This document shows, piece after piece, positions 35,673-45,315 of a stretch of DNA of 64,000 nucleotides. Within the stretch, counting starts at the first letter, position 1; each line of letters opens with the position of its first letter. The DNA is taken from assembly GCA_001898405.1 (NCBI GenBank), contig MKTW01000001.1, forward strand, positions 1 to 64,000. Reading direction: 5' to 3'. Made by a program: the position numbers and the translations under genes. Source of the stretch: Sphingobacteriales bacterium 44-61. Lineage in GTDB: Bacteria; Bacteroidota; Bacteroidia; Chitinophagales; Chitinophagaceae. The notes under the pieces are model-generated. The model had not been told where the DNA came from. It made no database searches and worked only from the letters and a program-made list of their open reading frames with translations.

Positions 35673-35724
35673 CTCCGTCCAACAGATCGGAGGCTTTACC
35701 AACGAACTCCAATATTTCGGAGTT
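35673..35724. promoter_or_regulatory. Paired inverted repeats, candidate enhancer (UAS)
   Basis: CTCCG-N10-CGGAG (35673-35692) and AACTCC-N8-GGAGTT (35705-35724) share CTCC...TCGGAG halves. Their centres are 32 bp apart, close to three helical turns. They lie about 140-175 bp upstream of the predicted sigma54 start point, a normal distance for NtrC-type activator sites. Binding by the neighbouring regulator is inferred. Confidence 0.45.
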
Positions 35725-35842
35725 TTTATCACACGCATTTTCTTTCTGGAATCTCTCTTAAATTTATCCTGCACAAACTTCGCACGATCTGCTGCAGCCG
35801 GACATGAAAGTGACGGCTGTTCATTTCCTAAATACAAAAAAA

Positions 35843-38323
35843 ATGTCCCGGATAAATTGTATATGCATTTTATTATGCGCATTACTATCATTCAATGCGA
35901 AGTCGCAATCTGCCCAAACATCAGCAAACAAGACCTACACCTATTACCATCCCTCGCTGGATAGTGAACCCTGGCAACGGTTGAATCTGCAGCTTAGTTC
36001 CACCTACATAGTGGTGGCGAACGAAGGGCAGATAGATCATGATACCTGCCTGTATCTTGCCAGCCGTTCTCTCGGCCTCAGCCGTTACCCGGTACTCGCA
36101 GAAGGGATTGATGATCCGGCGATACAATCTCAGGCGAAATGGATCGTCAATCATCAGCCGGATGAAGGATTTAAATTACTGACAAAAGCAAAGGGCCGTG
36201 AGCGGTTGCAGTGGCTGATCCTCCTGGGAGCTTATTATGCATTCGAGCCGGGTAACTATGACAAATACCGGGATAGTGTTGAATATCTACTTAACAGTGC
36301 AATAAAAGAAAGCAACACCGGCAATGAACACAGGTTGGGCAGAATTGCGCAATGCCTGCTTGGGAAAATATATGTACAGGTCAACGATCCTAAGGGTGAT
36401 ATTATATTCAACCGGCTAATCGAAGAATGCAGGAAAGCCGGCGACAGGGAATTAACTGCGAGGGCTTATGCCTATCGCGGTATGTATACCGCGCCCACGC
36501 AAACTACTTTTCAACAAAAGATCAGTGATCTGCAAACGGCAGCGAGTATGTATGATAGTCTCGGTAATAAAGAAGGGGCGATAAACGTTTTGACGGGTCT
36601 TGGTTACATGTTAGTCGTATCAAGACAACTGGATGAAGCCGAAAAAACATTTCTTCGTTGCCTCACGCTTATTGAAGCGACGCATTTTCCTTATACACAC
36701 TATACGGCTGATGCGCTGACCCTTGTTACCCTGTTTCAGGGAAAGTTTGGAGATCCTTTCAGATACTCGCTTCAAACATTGAAAGCTGCAGAGGAAACCC
36801 GTGACAGCATTGGCTGGGGGCATTTTTTCGACCGTCGGGCAGATCTGTATAATATTGAGGGCAGGGATAAAGAAGCCTTTGAAATGATGCTGCGGGCAGC
36901 CAATCGTTTTGTGGTTGACCGGAGCGCAACAGTATTCGGAGTATTAGGATCGATTGTAGATTGGATGGGAGCTTCTGGTAAGGCAAGGGAAGCATTTCAA
37001 CTGGTATCAAATATATCACAGCAAGTACGGGCGCCACAAACCCTTTCCGATCAGTTCGGTTATAACCAGGCCTTATCCAATTGCTATATGTACCTTGGAA
37101 AACTGGATACAGCCTGGATCTATGCAAAAAGAATGGATTCACTGGAAAGAATAACTGAAAACATCCGTGGTCCTATGCGAAGGGAAACCATCAACAATCA
37201 GTTTGCTCATATCTATTTCAGATTGGGAAACTTTTTAAAAGCGCGGGAATACCTGGAGATGTACTTTTCAGATCCAACAAATGTAGATCGCCGGTTGTCC
37301 AACGATGTAGCCAATTACAGAATGCTGATCAGGATCGACTCTGTCTTAGGTGATAAAGCCTCAGCATTGACACACTATGAAAAGTATGTACAGTTGCTCG
37401 ATTCCAATTTCAGGATCACAAAAATAAGGCAGGCGGAAGAGTTGCAGGTATTGTACAATACACAGGAAAAAGAAAAAGAGATCGCTGCGCTAAGCCAACA
37501 GGCAATATTGAAAGACGCCAATTTGAAACAGGCCACCTTGCTGAGAAACCTGACACTGGCTGGTATCGCCGGGATGATCGTTATTGCCGTATTACTATAC
37601 CGGCAAAACCATTTACGTAAGCGCAACAACCTATTGATCTCTCACAAAAATGAGCAGCTACTGGAATTATTGACCGACCGGGAATGGCTGCTCAAAGAGA
37701 TCCATCACCGTGTAAAAAACAACCTGCAGATCGTAACCAGCCTGCTGAGCTCGCAGGCCGTATACATCAACAATGAAGCAGCACAAGCCGCCATACAGGA
37801 TAGTAAGCGGCGCGTATATGCCATGTCACTGATACATCAGAAACTTTATCAGTCTAATAATATTGCCACCATTGCAATGCCCGGTTATGTAAATGAGTTA
37901 GTGATGCATGTACAAACAAGTCTTGGCACCGGCAACAGGATCATCGTTCAGCAAAATATTTCACCCTTGAACCTCGATGTAACACAAGCCATCCCTCTTG
38001 GGCTGATCATTAACGAGTGTGTAGTCAACAGCATTAAATATGCTTTTCCGGATGGCAAGAGTGGCATGATCAGCATCAGCTTGCAGGCAGATGATACGGA
38101 CCATTTACTATTGACGATCGCAGATAATGGAATTGGCTTACCACAGGGCTTCGATATTACCGAACAAAACTCACTCGGCATGGAGCTCGTGCGCGGTCTT
38201 GCAAAACAGTTAAAAGGCCGCCTGAATATTGAAAACGGGAGTGGCTTACATATCGTCATCCGGTTTGCCGTAATAAAAAAACAGATCCAGGAAGGATCTT
38301 CAACGAATCACCAACCAGCATGA
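35843..38323 (+). CDS. TPR sensor histidine kinase (HisKA_2/HWE-like)
   Basis: About 826 residues from ATG at 35843. The signal peptide is [21 protein letters not shown] periplasmic region of TPR-like helices (about 150-540, e.g. [20 protein letters not shown]) follows. One membrane helix ([17 protein letters not shown]) leads to a HisKA_2 domain with [20 protein letters not shown] as the H-box. An HATPase then shows [14 protein letters not shown] and [11 protein letters not shown]. The kinase should sense something outside the inner membrane through its TPR array and phosphorylate the regulator encoded next, whose ATG overlaps its stop. An upstream ATG at 35804 would remove the clean signal peptide. 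Confidence 0.92.
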   Translation: MSRINCICILLCALLSFNAKSQSAQTSANKTYTYYHPSLDSEPWQRLNLQLSSTYIVVANEGQIDHDTCLYLASRSLGLSRYPVLAEGIDDPAIQSQAKWIVNHQPDEGFKLLTKAKGRERLQWLILLGAYYAFEPGNYDKYRDSVEYLLNSAIKESNTGNEHRLGRIAQCLLGKIYVQVNDPKGDIIFNRLIEECRKAGDRELTARAYAYRGMYTAPTQTTFQQKISDLQTAASMYDSLGNKEGAINVLTGLGYMLVVSRQLDEAEKTFLRCLTLIEATHFPYTHYTADALTLVTLFQGKFGDPFRYSLQTLKAAEETRDSIGWGHFFDRRADLYNIEGRDKEAFEMMLRAANRFVVDRSATVFGVLGSIVDWMGASGKAREAFQLVSNISQQVRAPQTLSDQFGYNQALSNCYMYLGKLDTAWIYAKRMDSLERITENIRGPMRRETINNQFAHIYFRLGNFLKAREYLEMYFSDPTNVDRRLSNDVANYRMLIRIDSVLGDKASALTHYEKYVQLLDSNFRITKIRQAEELQVLYNTQEKEKEIAALSQQAILKDANLKQATLLRNLTLAGIAGMIVIAVLLYRQNHLRKRNNLLISHKNEQLLELLTDREWLLKEIHHRVKNNLQIVTSLLSSQAVYINNEAAQAAIQDSKRRVYAMSLIHQKLYQSNNIATIAMPGYVNELVMHVQTSLGTGNRIIVQQNISPLNLDVTQAIPLGLIINECVVNSIKYAFPDGKSGMISISLQADDTDHLLLTIADNGIGLPQGFDITEQNSLGMELVRGLAKQLKGRLNIENGSGLHIVIRFAVIKKQIQEGSSTNHQPA

Positions 38324-40293
38324 ATAGTATGACCAGGAAAATATTGATTGTGGAGGATGAGTTCATCGTTGCCAATGACTTGCGGTTGTTGCTATTACAG
38401 GCAGGGCACAAAGTGACCGGTATTGCCGTTTCGGCAGAAGAAGCGGAAGAGCTTCTTCAACAACAGAAACCTGATATGGTGATTGTTGATATCATCCTCG
38501 AAGGAAATTTATCAGGGATCGATCTTGCCAGAAAATTACGTGCAGAGAATATTGCTTTTGTTTACTTGTCTGCAAATTCAAACCAGGAGATACTGGAGCA
38601 GGCAAAAGCGACAGAGCCCTATGGCTTCCTTGTCAAGCCTTTCCGGGAACAGGATCTGCTCATCACACTGGATATAGCCTGGTATCTGCATACACACAGT
38701 CTTGAAGCAAAATTTCGGCGTGAAGAACTGCTCCAAAAGCGTTTGACAGAAATCGGCCAGGAAACTACGGATGCTGCAGATAAACTGCTGAAGGTCGCCA
38801 GAACGCTTCAATCATTTATTCCGTTTGATCTGATTACTTCAGGTGTGCGCCCGGCTGATCACGAAGAGTTTGGTGATATCGCCTATGTAAGAATCGGTTT
38901 TGACGAATATCAGTTCATCGGGAAAACAGAGCTGGAAACAATTACGAGCATTAATAAAAAACAACTTGCTGCTATCAGTAAAAATAACCGCGTCGACACA
39001 TCGCCTGCTATCTGCAACCTGGAGGCGGAGATCAAAAGAAAAACAAATCCCTCGCTGCAGGGTATAATAGCGTATCATTTCCGGCAAAGAGCAGTACTCA
39101 TTTTCCCGGTCGCACTTGGCTATGGTCTTTCTCTTCACTATTGTTTATACAGCCGGCAGCCGCAAGCATATACAAAAGATCATATCGACCTGTTGAACCG
39201 GTTAAAACCTTCGCTTGAGCAACTGGCAGAACAAACAATCCACTATCCAGCATCCGCAAAACCAACACACAGTTTACCTGCCGCTGCCAAACCCCTGCGT
39301 GATGCTGTTGCGAATGCCGCATTCGGCAGTATCATCGGCAGCCATTATCTGCTGCTGGCAGCATTGGACCTTGCAGCACAGGTCGCGCCATACAGCACCT
39401 CCGTATTGTTGCTTGGGGAGAGTGGCACAGGAAAAGAAAGAGTCGCCCAGCTTATCCATTCACTTTCACCGAGGCGAAATGGGCCGTTTATAAAAGTAAA
39501 CTGTGCCGCCATTCCCCCTACCCTTATCGAGTCGGAATTATTTGGTCATGAAAAAGGTGCATTCACCGGAGCCATTGAAAAGAGAAAGGGAAAATTTGAA
39601 CTGGCAAATGCCGGAACGATTTTTCTGGACGAGATCGGCGAATTGCCGGTTGCTATGCAGGTGAAATTACTACGTGTGCTGCAGGAAAGAGAACTGGAGT
39701 ATGTAGGTGGCACTGCTCCTATAAAAGTAGACGTGCGGATCATTACCGCCACACACCGCAATCTCGAAAAAGAAGTAGGCGAAGGAAATTTCAGGCTTGA
39801 TCTTTATTACCGGCTGAATGTATTCCCCATCACGCTGCCGCCATTGCGCGAACGGAGATCGGATATACCAGCACTGGCCGACTATTTCGCCAACAAGTTC
39901 TGCAGATCGTTCAACAAACCATTCAATGGCATTACCGCATTCATGTCGGAAAAATTGTATGCCTACCACTGGCCGGGCAATATACGCGAACTGGAAAACG
40001 TCCTGGAACAGGCTGTTGTGCTGAATGACGGGTGCTCACCATTGGATCTCACAAGAAAACTTTCAACAGGCGTATCAAAACCTCCGGTTGATATCACATT
40101 AAACAATCTTGAAGAAATACGCCAAACACAACGGGAAACAGAAAGAGCATATATCATCGCGGCCCTTAAACAAACCCGGGGAAGGATCAGGGGAACTAAT
40201 GGCGCTGCCGAATTATTGAAGATCAAGCCAACCACACTGGAATCAAAAATGGCAAGATTTAATATTAACCGGCTCGATTTTATGGAACCATAA
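38320..40293 (+). CDS. NtrC-type sigma54-activating response regulator
   Basis: A 657-residue regulator. The receiver domain (1-125) has VEDE, phosphoacceptor D57 ([10 protein letters not shown]) and VKPF. A middle region (about 150-310) looks GAF-like. The AAA+ domain (about 335-560) has the Walker A GESGTGKE near 365, the GAFTGA loop near 412 that contacts sigma54, and Walker [12 protein letters not shown]. The C-terminal Fis-type helix-turn-helix is [20 protein letters not shown]. It is translationally coupled to the TPR kinase by a 4-bp ATGA overlap. A sigma54-like promoter with enhancer-like repeats lies in front of the divergent operon, its likely target. Confidence 0.95.
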   Translation: MNSMTRKILIVEDEFIVANDLRLLLLQAGHKVTGIAVSAEEAEELLQQQKPDMVIVDIILEGNLSGIDLARKLRAENIAFVYLSANSNQEILEQAKATEPYGFLVKPFREQDLLITLDIAWYLHTHSLEAKFRREELLQKRLTEIGQETTDAADKLLKVARTLQSFIPFDLITSGVRPADHEEFGDIAYVRIGFDEYQFIGKTELETITSINKKQLAAISKNNRVDTSPAICNLEAEIKRKTNPSLQGIIAYHFRQRAVLIFPVALGYGLSLHYCLYSRQPQAYTKDHIDLLNRLKPSLEQLAEQTIHYPASAKPTHSLPAAAKPLRDAVANAAFGSIIGSHYLLLAALDLAAQVAPYSTSVLLLGESGTGKERVAQLIHSLSPRRNGPFIKVNCAAIPPTLIESELFGHEKGAFTGAIEKRKGKFELANAGTIFLDEIGELPVAMQVKLLRVLQERELEYVGGTAPIKVDVRIITATHRNLEKEVGEGNFRLDLYYRLNVFPITLPPLRERRSDIPALADYFANKFCRSFNKPFNGITAFMSEKLYAYHWPGNIRELENVLEQAVVLNDGCSPLDLTRKLSTGVSKPPVDITLNNLEEIRQTQRETERAYIIAALKQTRGRIRGTNGAAELLKIKPTTLESKMARFNINRLDFMEP

Positions 40294-40580
40294 TGATGGT
40301 TTATTTAGCGCCTAATGTAAAAATTATTTTTCTAACCTGCAACCGGATAACCGTACTTAAAAAAGAATTTTTCAGATTATGAATAATCTTTCACACATGA
40401 AATAAGAGTATAAATTAGTGTCGGTTATGAGAAAATAAAGGCGGCTTTCAGACTATGGCTTGGATAATAGAAACTCGTATGTTTACTCCAAGTTGCTTCT
40501 GAAATACAGATTATTTTTTGCATCTGTGATCTAACAGGTATATTGTTACTTACATCAAGTCTTAGCTTTTACAAATACAA
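40294..40580. other. AT-rich intergenic region, no gene seen
   Basis: No credible reading frame, RNA gene or clear promoter was found. The only structure noticed is a weak inverted repeat, ACAGAT...ATCTGT, near 40506-40530. It marks the edge where composition turns AT-rich before the duplicated modules. Confidence 0.5.
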
Positions 40581-40624
40581 AAAAATGCGTAGTGCCTCAT
40601 TGAAAATAGGCAACTACGCATTTT
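40581..40624 (-). terminator. Terminator of the distal duplicated module
   Basis: The arms AATGCGTAGT-GCC and GGC-AACTACGCATT form a long stem around an A-rich loop. On the minus strand it is followed by a run of seven T residues, 16 bp behind the stop codon of the 267-residue lipoprotein gene. Confidence 0.8.
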
Positions 40625-40639
40625 CTCCTTAATCGGTAG

Positions 40640-41443
40640 CTATTTTTGTTCAGTCAGTTTTTGAAGTTTGAGAAACTCATCAACAAGGGAATTTACAAAA
40701 CTTGTGTCGTAGTGTTCTAACCTTTTCATCTCAAAAGTATAAGAACGCCTGCTTTTATAAAATGGATCTGTGGCGTTTGGATTAGGGTTGTAAATCATCT
40801 CTATGTAACAGAGTTTTATTTTCTTCAGGCTATCAAGGTGATGAGAAAACGAAAAATCAAGATTATCAAGGTTACGGGTGTACCGCAAAATAGTCGTATC
40901 GCTATAAGTAAAATCTGGCTTATACTTTGGCAAATAGATTTCGGACAAAGCTCTACCATTTAAAGTAGATACCGAACTTATCAGTGAATCATTCTGCATT
41001 TTGCTTGCAAGAAATTTATCAACAGAAAAGAGAGTAGCGGTTGCAAGAAATGAGTCAACGGATACCGTGGTCCACTTTTCATTAAAAGTTGAATCAAACT
41101 TTAAACCGACTTTATCGCCAGGCTTGAAAATTACAAAATAATACGCCGTATCCACCTTGATCAACTCATCACTCACCATGTCATGATTCTCGTCCAAAGT
41201 CAATTTTGAGTAAGGTCGCTTTTTAGATAGCTTGCAAACAATAAGATTATCAACTTCAAACAAAGTTATTTCGCCCCTGAAATTTATTGTAACAGCAGGG
41301 TCGTTGGGATGATGAATTGGCATCATAGTAACCAAACTTATTGCATTTGAAGGTTTAATAGTTCTCTTTCCTTGACTGCAACAAATTAGGCTTACTGACA
41401 ACGACAATAGAATCAATATCCGAATCATAGTTATTTTATTCAT
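40640..41443 (-). CDS. Lipoprotein of duplicated two-gene module, copy 2
   Basis: A 267-residue lipoprotein. The start MNKITMIRILILLSLSVSLI leads to CCSQGK. The mature part is beta-rich at first (VTINFRGEITLFEVDNLIVC) and helical at the end (SFVNSLVDEFLKLQKL). It is homologous to the 260-residue lipoprotein at 42700-43482: both have VDSFL, then a Y-S/A-D-T/S-TIL-Y segment, LD..S.S..LDS.K.IKL and a C-terminal helix. Its ATG overlaps the end of the Cys/Gly-rich gene by 8 bp, so the two are coupled. Function is unknown. Pairing with an exported partner suggests a surface complex or a toxin-immunity-like pair; this is speculation. Confidence 0.75.
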   Translation of the reverse strand: MNKITMIRILILLSLSVSLICCSQGKRTIKPSNAISLVTMMPIHHPNDPAVTINFRGEITLFEVDNLIVCKLSKKRPYSKLTLDENHDMVSDELIKVDTAYYFVIFKPGDKVGLKFDSTFNEKWTTVSVDSFLATATLFSVDKFLASKMQNDSLISSVSTLNGRALSEIYLPKYKPDFTYSDTTILRYTRNLDNLDFSFSHHLDSLKKIKLCYIEMIYNPNPNATDPFYKSRRSYTFEMKRLEHYDTSFVNSLVDEFLKLQKLTEQK

Positions 41444-42371
41444 TTACGCCCCAACTCTGTAATGGACTTGCCGCATCGCTGAATACAACGGGGAGGCCAT
41501 CGCAGACCGCTGACACGCTGATATCGAATGTCAAGTGCATTTGGGCTCTGTCATTGTATGTAACCGAGCCCGATTTTATCAAGGAGGGGACTGCACTAAC
41601 ATTATTCACTGAGAAACTATATAGTATTTCAGTCCCCATTTTACCAACACTCTGGTGAGTAAATCCATCAAATTGCCAGGTACTCCCTGAAATCAGACTT
41701 TGAGTACCCTGCTCGTTGCTAACCCAGTAAGAAGGAATCGGTCCTCCACTTACTGTGTAAATTTTCCAAACATAACATTTAGTTCTTGTATTAGAACCAC
41801 TACCACACGTTGTCACGCTAATCTTTGAAGAGGCAGGAGTCATTGTAAGTTGGGGACATTCTTCAGCCTCACCGGTATTAGTGCCTCCACCACCTCCTTC
41901 ACAGGACTCTATACAGGTTGTATAAAGATACTCTTCATCTATCACCTGCCCTGTTTCAGCATTATAAGTAATCCAGTACCATTCCGTACAAACTTGTTCA
42001 GGGTTATCACAAGTTGGCGGAGGATTTAATAGTACCGGTGCAGACATATCTAAACTGATTCCCTCTTGTTTTCCTATTAGTTTAGCCTTGTTGTTGCTTT
42101 TTGATTTAGTCCCTTCATCAAGAAAAACAAGATTGTTCTTTCCTTCAATATTCAGCGAAAATAAATCAGCCCCAGGGCTTAATTGTTTCCTTGAAACTAA
42201 TTGAACAGAACTGGAAATAGCCTTCGCTTCATTATATTCTCCAAGAATATAGCGAAATACACCATTGCCCTTATCTTCATAAGGTATAAGTACTCGTTTA
42301 GTCTCATCTTCCTTAACCTGCTCTATTGTTGCATTATACTGAATTTTGCCTTTAAAAAAAATGTCATTCAA
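41436..42371 (-). CDS. Cys/Gly-rich protein of duplicated module, copy 2, N-terminus lost
   Basis: A 311-codon open frame starting at a TTG (42371). A TAA lies two codons before it, and there is no signal peptide. The frameshifted copy 1 aligns from DIFFKGK (copy 1: DLFFSGK) and carries about 46 more residues including a lipoprotein signal, so this copy appears 5'-truncated. Shared blocks are CTEWYWITYNAETGQ, EYLYTTC, a GGGGG linker, SNTRTKCYVWK, VSNEQG and a late MHLTFD. Cysteines are spaced as if disulphide-bonded, as expected of an exported protein. It may no longer be exported. No family is recognised. Confidence 0.7.
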   Translation of the reverse strand: MNDIFFKGKIQYNATIEQVKEDETKRVLIPYEDKGNGVFRYILGEYNEAKAISSSVQLVSRKQLSPGADLFSLNIEGKNNLVFLDEGTKSKSNNKAKLIGKQEGISLDMSAPVLLNPPPTCDNPEQVCTEWYWITYNAETGQVIDEEYLYTTCIESCEGGGGGTNTGEAEECPQLTMTPASSKISVTTCGSGSNTRTKCYVWKIYTVSGGPIPSYWVSNEQGTQSLISGSTWQFDGFTHQSVGKMGTEILYSFSVNNVSAVPSLIKSGSVTYNDRAQMHLTFDISVSAVCDGLPVVFSDAASPLQSWGVNE

Positions 42372-42626
42372 GATTTATCACCATTACAGCATTAGAAAAA
42401 CATCGGTATTAGAATATAATTACAATGAGTTTAAAAAACTGGCGGCTACATTTAGTAATATAGCTGCTTTTTAAATGCGTTATTTAGAGCAACATTGAGC
42501 TATAGATAAAGAACCATATGAAATATCGTTACGAAGCGATTCTGCAAAACTGTGCTATGCACGTAAAGCACTTGGCCGCAATTCTGAGCATGCTCTTGAA
42601 CTTTGACAAAAGAATCAATTTAGAAA
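42372..42626. other. Intergenic region between duplicated modules
   Basis: This holds no gene that I can support. The part next to 42371 does not encode the missing signal peptide of the truncated copy in any frame, so the 5' end has been deleted or replaced rather than only frameshifted. Confidence 0.5.
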
Positions 42627-42663
42627 AATGTAGGCTGTATTTAAAAAGAATACAGCCTACATT
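42627..42663 (-). terminator. Terminator of the proximal duplicated module
   Basis: Perfect 15-bp arms (AATGTAGGCTGTATT and AATACAGCCTACATT) enclose a short A-rich loop. On the minus strand the stem is followed by TTTT. It lies 36 bp behind the 260-residue lipoprotein gene and shows that each module is its own transcription unit. Confidence 0.85.
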
Positions 42664-42699
42664 GGATCGCTTCTCTCTTTAATATTGAAAAGTAAATAC

Positions 42700-43482
42700 T
42701 TAATCCTTTTCATATTTCTCAAACTTTTCAACTAGTTTGAGGATATCAGCCTTATTTTCGACCCCAACCGGTTCTATACCTACTAATATCTCCTTCTGTT
42801 GGGCTCTACCTGCATACCTTTCCAAGGGCCATCGCCGATAAATTAATCTAACGAGAGATAACTTGATTCCTTTTGCACTATCAAGTCTATTTGAAAGAGA
42901 CATTACATAATCATCCAAATCCTTCCGGTAATACAAAATGGTAGAATCGGCATAAGTGGAGTCTCTTTTCATTGTTGTCAAATACTGTTCAAAAAGAGCC
43001 TTCTTTCCCTCTGACCATTCCGATGAAACAAGGCGGCTGGTAGCAAACAAATTAGCTAGGCCAGTTTGCATATTATATACTGTTTGTTGCTTTAAAAAAG
43101 AATCAACGGCCGTTAGGCGAGGAAGTGAATCCACGTGGAAATAATATTGATCATGATTTGCTCCTTTTTTGTTAATAATATAGCGGTATGCTGTACCAAC
43201 TGAATAAGCTGAGTCCCTGATAAAATCTCCATTTTTATCAATAAAGATATCGGACTGTGTTAGCTCGACCGGGATTTGAAATATTCTGTAATCTTCATAT
43301 TCATACAAAAGGAAGGATGATTTCATGTCACTATGCTCACCCTTATCGTTCATAAGCAAAATACCTAAACTACATTTTAATGCGCGAACAGGAGGCTCAA
43401 TGGACCTTTGTTGAGTTGTGCAGCCGAAGCTAATTACATGAATATAAAGTCCAATTAATATTGATATCTGAAGGAACTTCAT
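42700..43482 (-). CDS. Lipoprotein of duplicated two-gene module, copy 1
   Basis: A 260-residue lipoprotein. MKFLQISILIGLYIHVISFG is followed by Cys (GCTTQQRS). It aligns with the 267-residue lipoprotein of the second module over its C-terminal two thirds: VDSFLKQQT, YADSTILYYRKDLDD, LSNRLDSAKGIKL and a final Lys/Glu helix (KADILKLVEKFEKYEKD). It sits 6 bp behind the Cys/Gly-rich gene. The frame is intact although its partner is frameshifted, so the decay of the module is recent or the frameshift is tolerated. Function is unknown. Confidence 0.75.
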   Translation of the reverse strand: MKFLQISILIGLYIHVISFGCTTQQRSIEPPVRALKCSLGILLMNDKGEHSDMKSSFLLYEYEDYRIFQIPVELTQSDIFIDKNGDFIRDSAYSVGTAYRYIINKKGANHDQYYFHVDSLPRLTAVDSFLKQQTVYNMQTGLANLFATSRLVSSEWSEGKKALFEQYLTTMKRDSTYADSTILYYRKDLDDYVMSLSNRLDSAKGIKLSLVRLIYRRWPLERYAGRAQQKEILVGIEPVGVENKADILKLVEKFEKYEKD

Positions 43483-43488
43483 TTTAAA

Positions 43489-44157
43489 CTAATTATTTTG
43501 TGCATGCCAAGACTGATTGGCCTGTACCGATTTCTGATAACTGATTGGGATTCCGCCGCAATCTCCTTCCGCCTTAACATTATACGTCAAATACATACTA
43601 GCCATATCCTTATTCGTTTGATTAGTATAAATTGAAGGGGTATTATCCTCCCCGGACAAGGTAGTAGTATATCCAATCGAAGTACCCTCAAAGCTATTAG
43701 AAATATGACTAAATGTTGAAAACTCCCAGGTATTTGGGCCGATTCCAAGCTGTTCACCTTTCTCGTTGCTTACTACATAAAGTGAAAATACGCCATTGCT
43801 AAATTTAAAAGACCTCCATTTATAACACTTTGTTCTGGTTGCTCCTGATTGAGCACATACTACAGTAGAAATTTTATCCCCTATGGCATAGGAGTTATAA
43901 TCTATATTAGACTCCTCATCGTAGCATTGGCCCAATGTTCCACCGTTGTCGCCACCACCCCCGTGGTCGCAGGCATTATAACAAGTAGTATACAGATATT
44001 CAGATGAATATAATTGTCCGGTTTCAGCATCCCATTCTTCCCAATACCATTCAATGCAAACAGTGCCGTCTCCCCCACCGTCACATAATGGCGGCATATA
44101 GTTAACAACAGGTGTGCCTAGTCCATATGAGGAATCCACATTTCCGCCAGTTTTCAT
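43489..44157 (-). pseudogene. Cys/Gly-rich protein of duplicated module, copy 1, C-terminal part after frameshift
   Basis: This frame is open well upstream of its first ATG (44157). From about 44291 it reads KGFLVSKLPLRKSDNIYSFN, which matches SVQLVSRKQLSPGADLFSLN in copy 2. The true gene is therefore 44591-43489 with a frame change near 44283-44297, in an AAAAGGGATTTTT stretch prone to slippage. The rejoined protein would be about 366 residues. It has CIEWYWEEWDAETGQ, EYLYTTC, DHGGGGDNGG, ATRTKCYKWR, VSNEKGEQ and MASMYLTYNV, parallel to copy 2. Sequencing error, real mutation and programmed slippage are all possible. Confidence 0.75.
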
Positions 44158-44279
44158 TTTGACCTCGAACCTCTTGTGCCCAATTTTCGGAATGGCCCTT
44201 GGAGAACTATAAATGATCTCTCCGTTATCAAAATTGAAACTGTAAATATTGTCACTCTTCCTGAGAGGGAGTTTAGAAA

Positions 44280-44591
44280 CTAAAAATCCCTTTTGATTAG
44301 TTTGCTGTTATTATCCTCCTCAATGATTACGTACTTATAAACGTTTTTAACCTTGTCATTCTTAATACTAGTAACAGTACGATATGTAAATCCGTCGGCG
44401 CTTTGCTGGAAGATTCGGTTGGTGGGGTCTGGTTTTCCAGAAAAGAAAAGGTCAGCCGTTATCCTAGCTCCTTTTGGTCTTCGTTCTATATTAGTGTTGG
44501 CGGCTTGCGGTTCACTCCTTTCTTTGTTACATTGAATGAAAATGATAGTTGAATAAGCCAGAAACAAGGTCAAAGCGAACATTTTTCTCAT
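44280..44591 (-). pseudogene. Cys/Gly-rich protein of duplicated module, copy 1, N-terminal part before frameshift
   Basis: A 103-codon frame with a lipoprotein-type signal (MFALTLFLAYSTIIFIQC), a polar spacer (ERRPKGARI) and ADLFFSGK. KNVYKYVIIEEDNNSKL then matches FRYILGEYNEAK in copy 2. It stops at LIKRDF just where the other frame takes over. Alone it would be a short lipoprotein; its alignment with the front of copy 2 shows it is the 5' part of the broken gene. It supplies the export signal that copy 2 lacks. Confidence 0.75.
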
Positions 44592-44723
44592 AATAAAGGT
44601 TTAAGTTTTAAGAATTGATTTTCTGAAATACTAAACTCATTGAACCGACCTCAATGCTACTAGATTTATGAGGCCGGACAGTAAGAAGTAATTTGATCAG
44701 CAATCTATTTTCTTTACTTCTAT

Positions 44724-44816
44724 ATGAAGAAAAAAAGTGCTATTAATTTAGTGGGTATTTTCACGGTATTGGCAGGGGGGCTTTTCACGGTATTTTTGAT
44801 TAAAGGAATATTCTAA
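44724..44816 (+). CDS. Possible 30-residue membrane peptide
   Basis: The frame reads MKKKSAINLVGIF, then TVLAGGLFTVFLIKGIF and a stop. This is a basic N-terminus followed by one membrane helix, a layout seen in small membrane regulators and type I toxin peptides. It is isolated in an AT-rich gap between the broken module and the transposase relic. The DNA repeats TTTTCACGGTATT inside it. There is no promoter or antisense RNA evidence, so coding status is uncertain. Confidence 0.3.
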   Translation: MKKKSAINLVGIFTVLAGGLFTVFLIKGIF

Positions 44817-44977
44817 ACTAAAATATACTGAAAAGGTCATAATAAAGATTGGATGACAATTCGAGTGATTACAGAAATGGCCTAAAGAAGTGATATAATA
44901 ATGTAAAGGCTAACCACAATGGAAAGACCATTTGATTGTCTAGTCCTGAATAGAGTTTACACCAAAAAACGTAAACT

Positions 44978-45241
44978 ATGAGAAAAATAGAAGGATTAAA
45001 AGAATCAGGCACAAAATTTAAGTACGACATGGTTTTCCTGCGAGCAGTTGTACAGAAGTATGAAACATCAGATTTTAGCACAGCTCAAATCGCACACAAA
45101 TATGGAATTGGACCGGCCAGGTCACTAGATGGAAACAAAGATTTTCTATCGGACTTCCAGTCGAAAATTTAGTCCCCCTGACCATGCAATGAGTCTTGAA
45201 GAACAAAAAGAGTTTAATATCGAACTTTTGTCCAGTTTTTA
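44978..45241 (+). pseudogene. Decayed transposase (IS3-type OrfA-like helix-turn-helix)
   Basis: The first frame gives MRKIEGLKESGTKFKYDMVF, then RAVVQKYETSDFSTAQIAHK and YGIG, a typical N-terminal helix-turn-helix of IS3-like OrfA proteins. It then runs out of frame. The next frame reads WKQRFSIGLPVENL, and a third reads MSLEEQKEFNIELLSSF before a stop at 45241. Two frameshifts and the missing catalytic OrfB show that it is dead. It lies between the duplicated modules and tRNA-Leu, consistent with past insertion there. Confidence 0.6.
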
Positions 45242-45277
45242 AGGGGTTAAGACTTTTTTTGACATGACACACAATAA

Positions 45278-45311
45278 AAAAGCCTTGTTAATCAAGACTA
45301 ACAAGGCTTTT
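45278..45311 (-). terminator. Terminator behind tRNA-Leu
   Basis: The arms AAAAGCCTTGTTA and TAACAAGGCTTTT pair perfectly, with an A run on the left that reads as a T run on the minus strand. It sits 5 bp behind the tRNA-Leu gene. Confidence 0.85.
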
Positions 45312-45315
45312 GACG

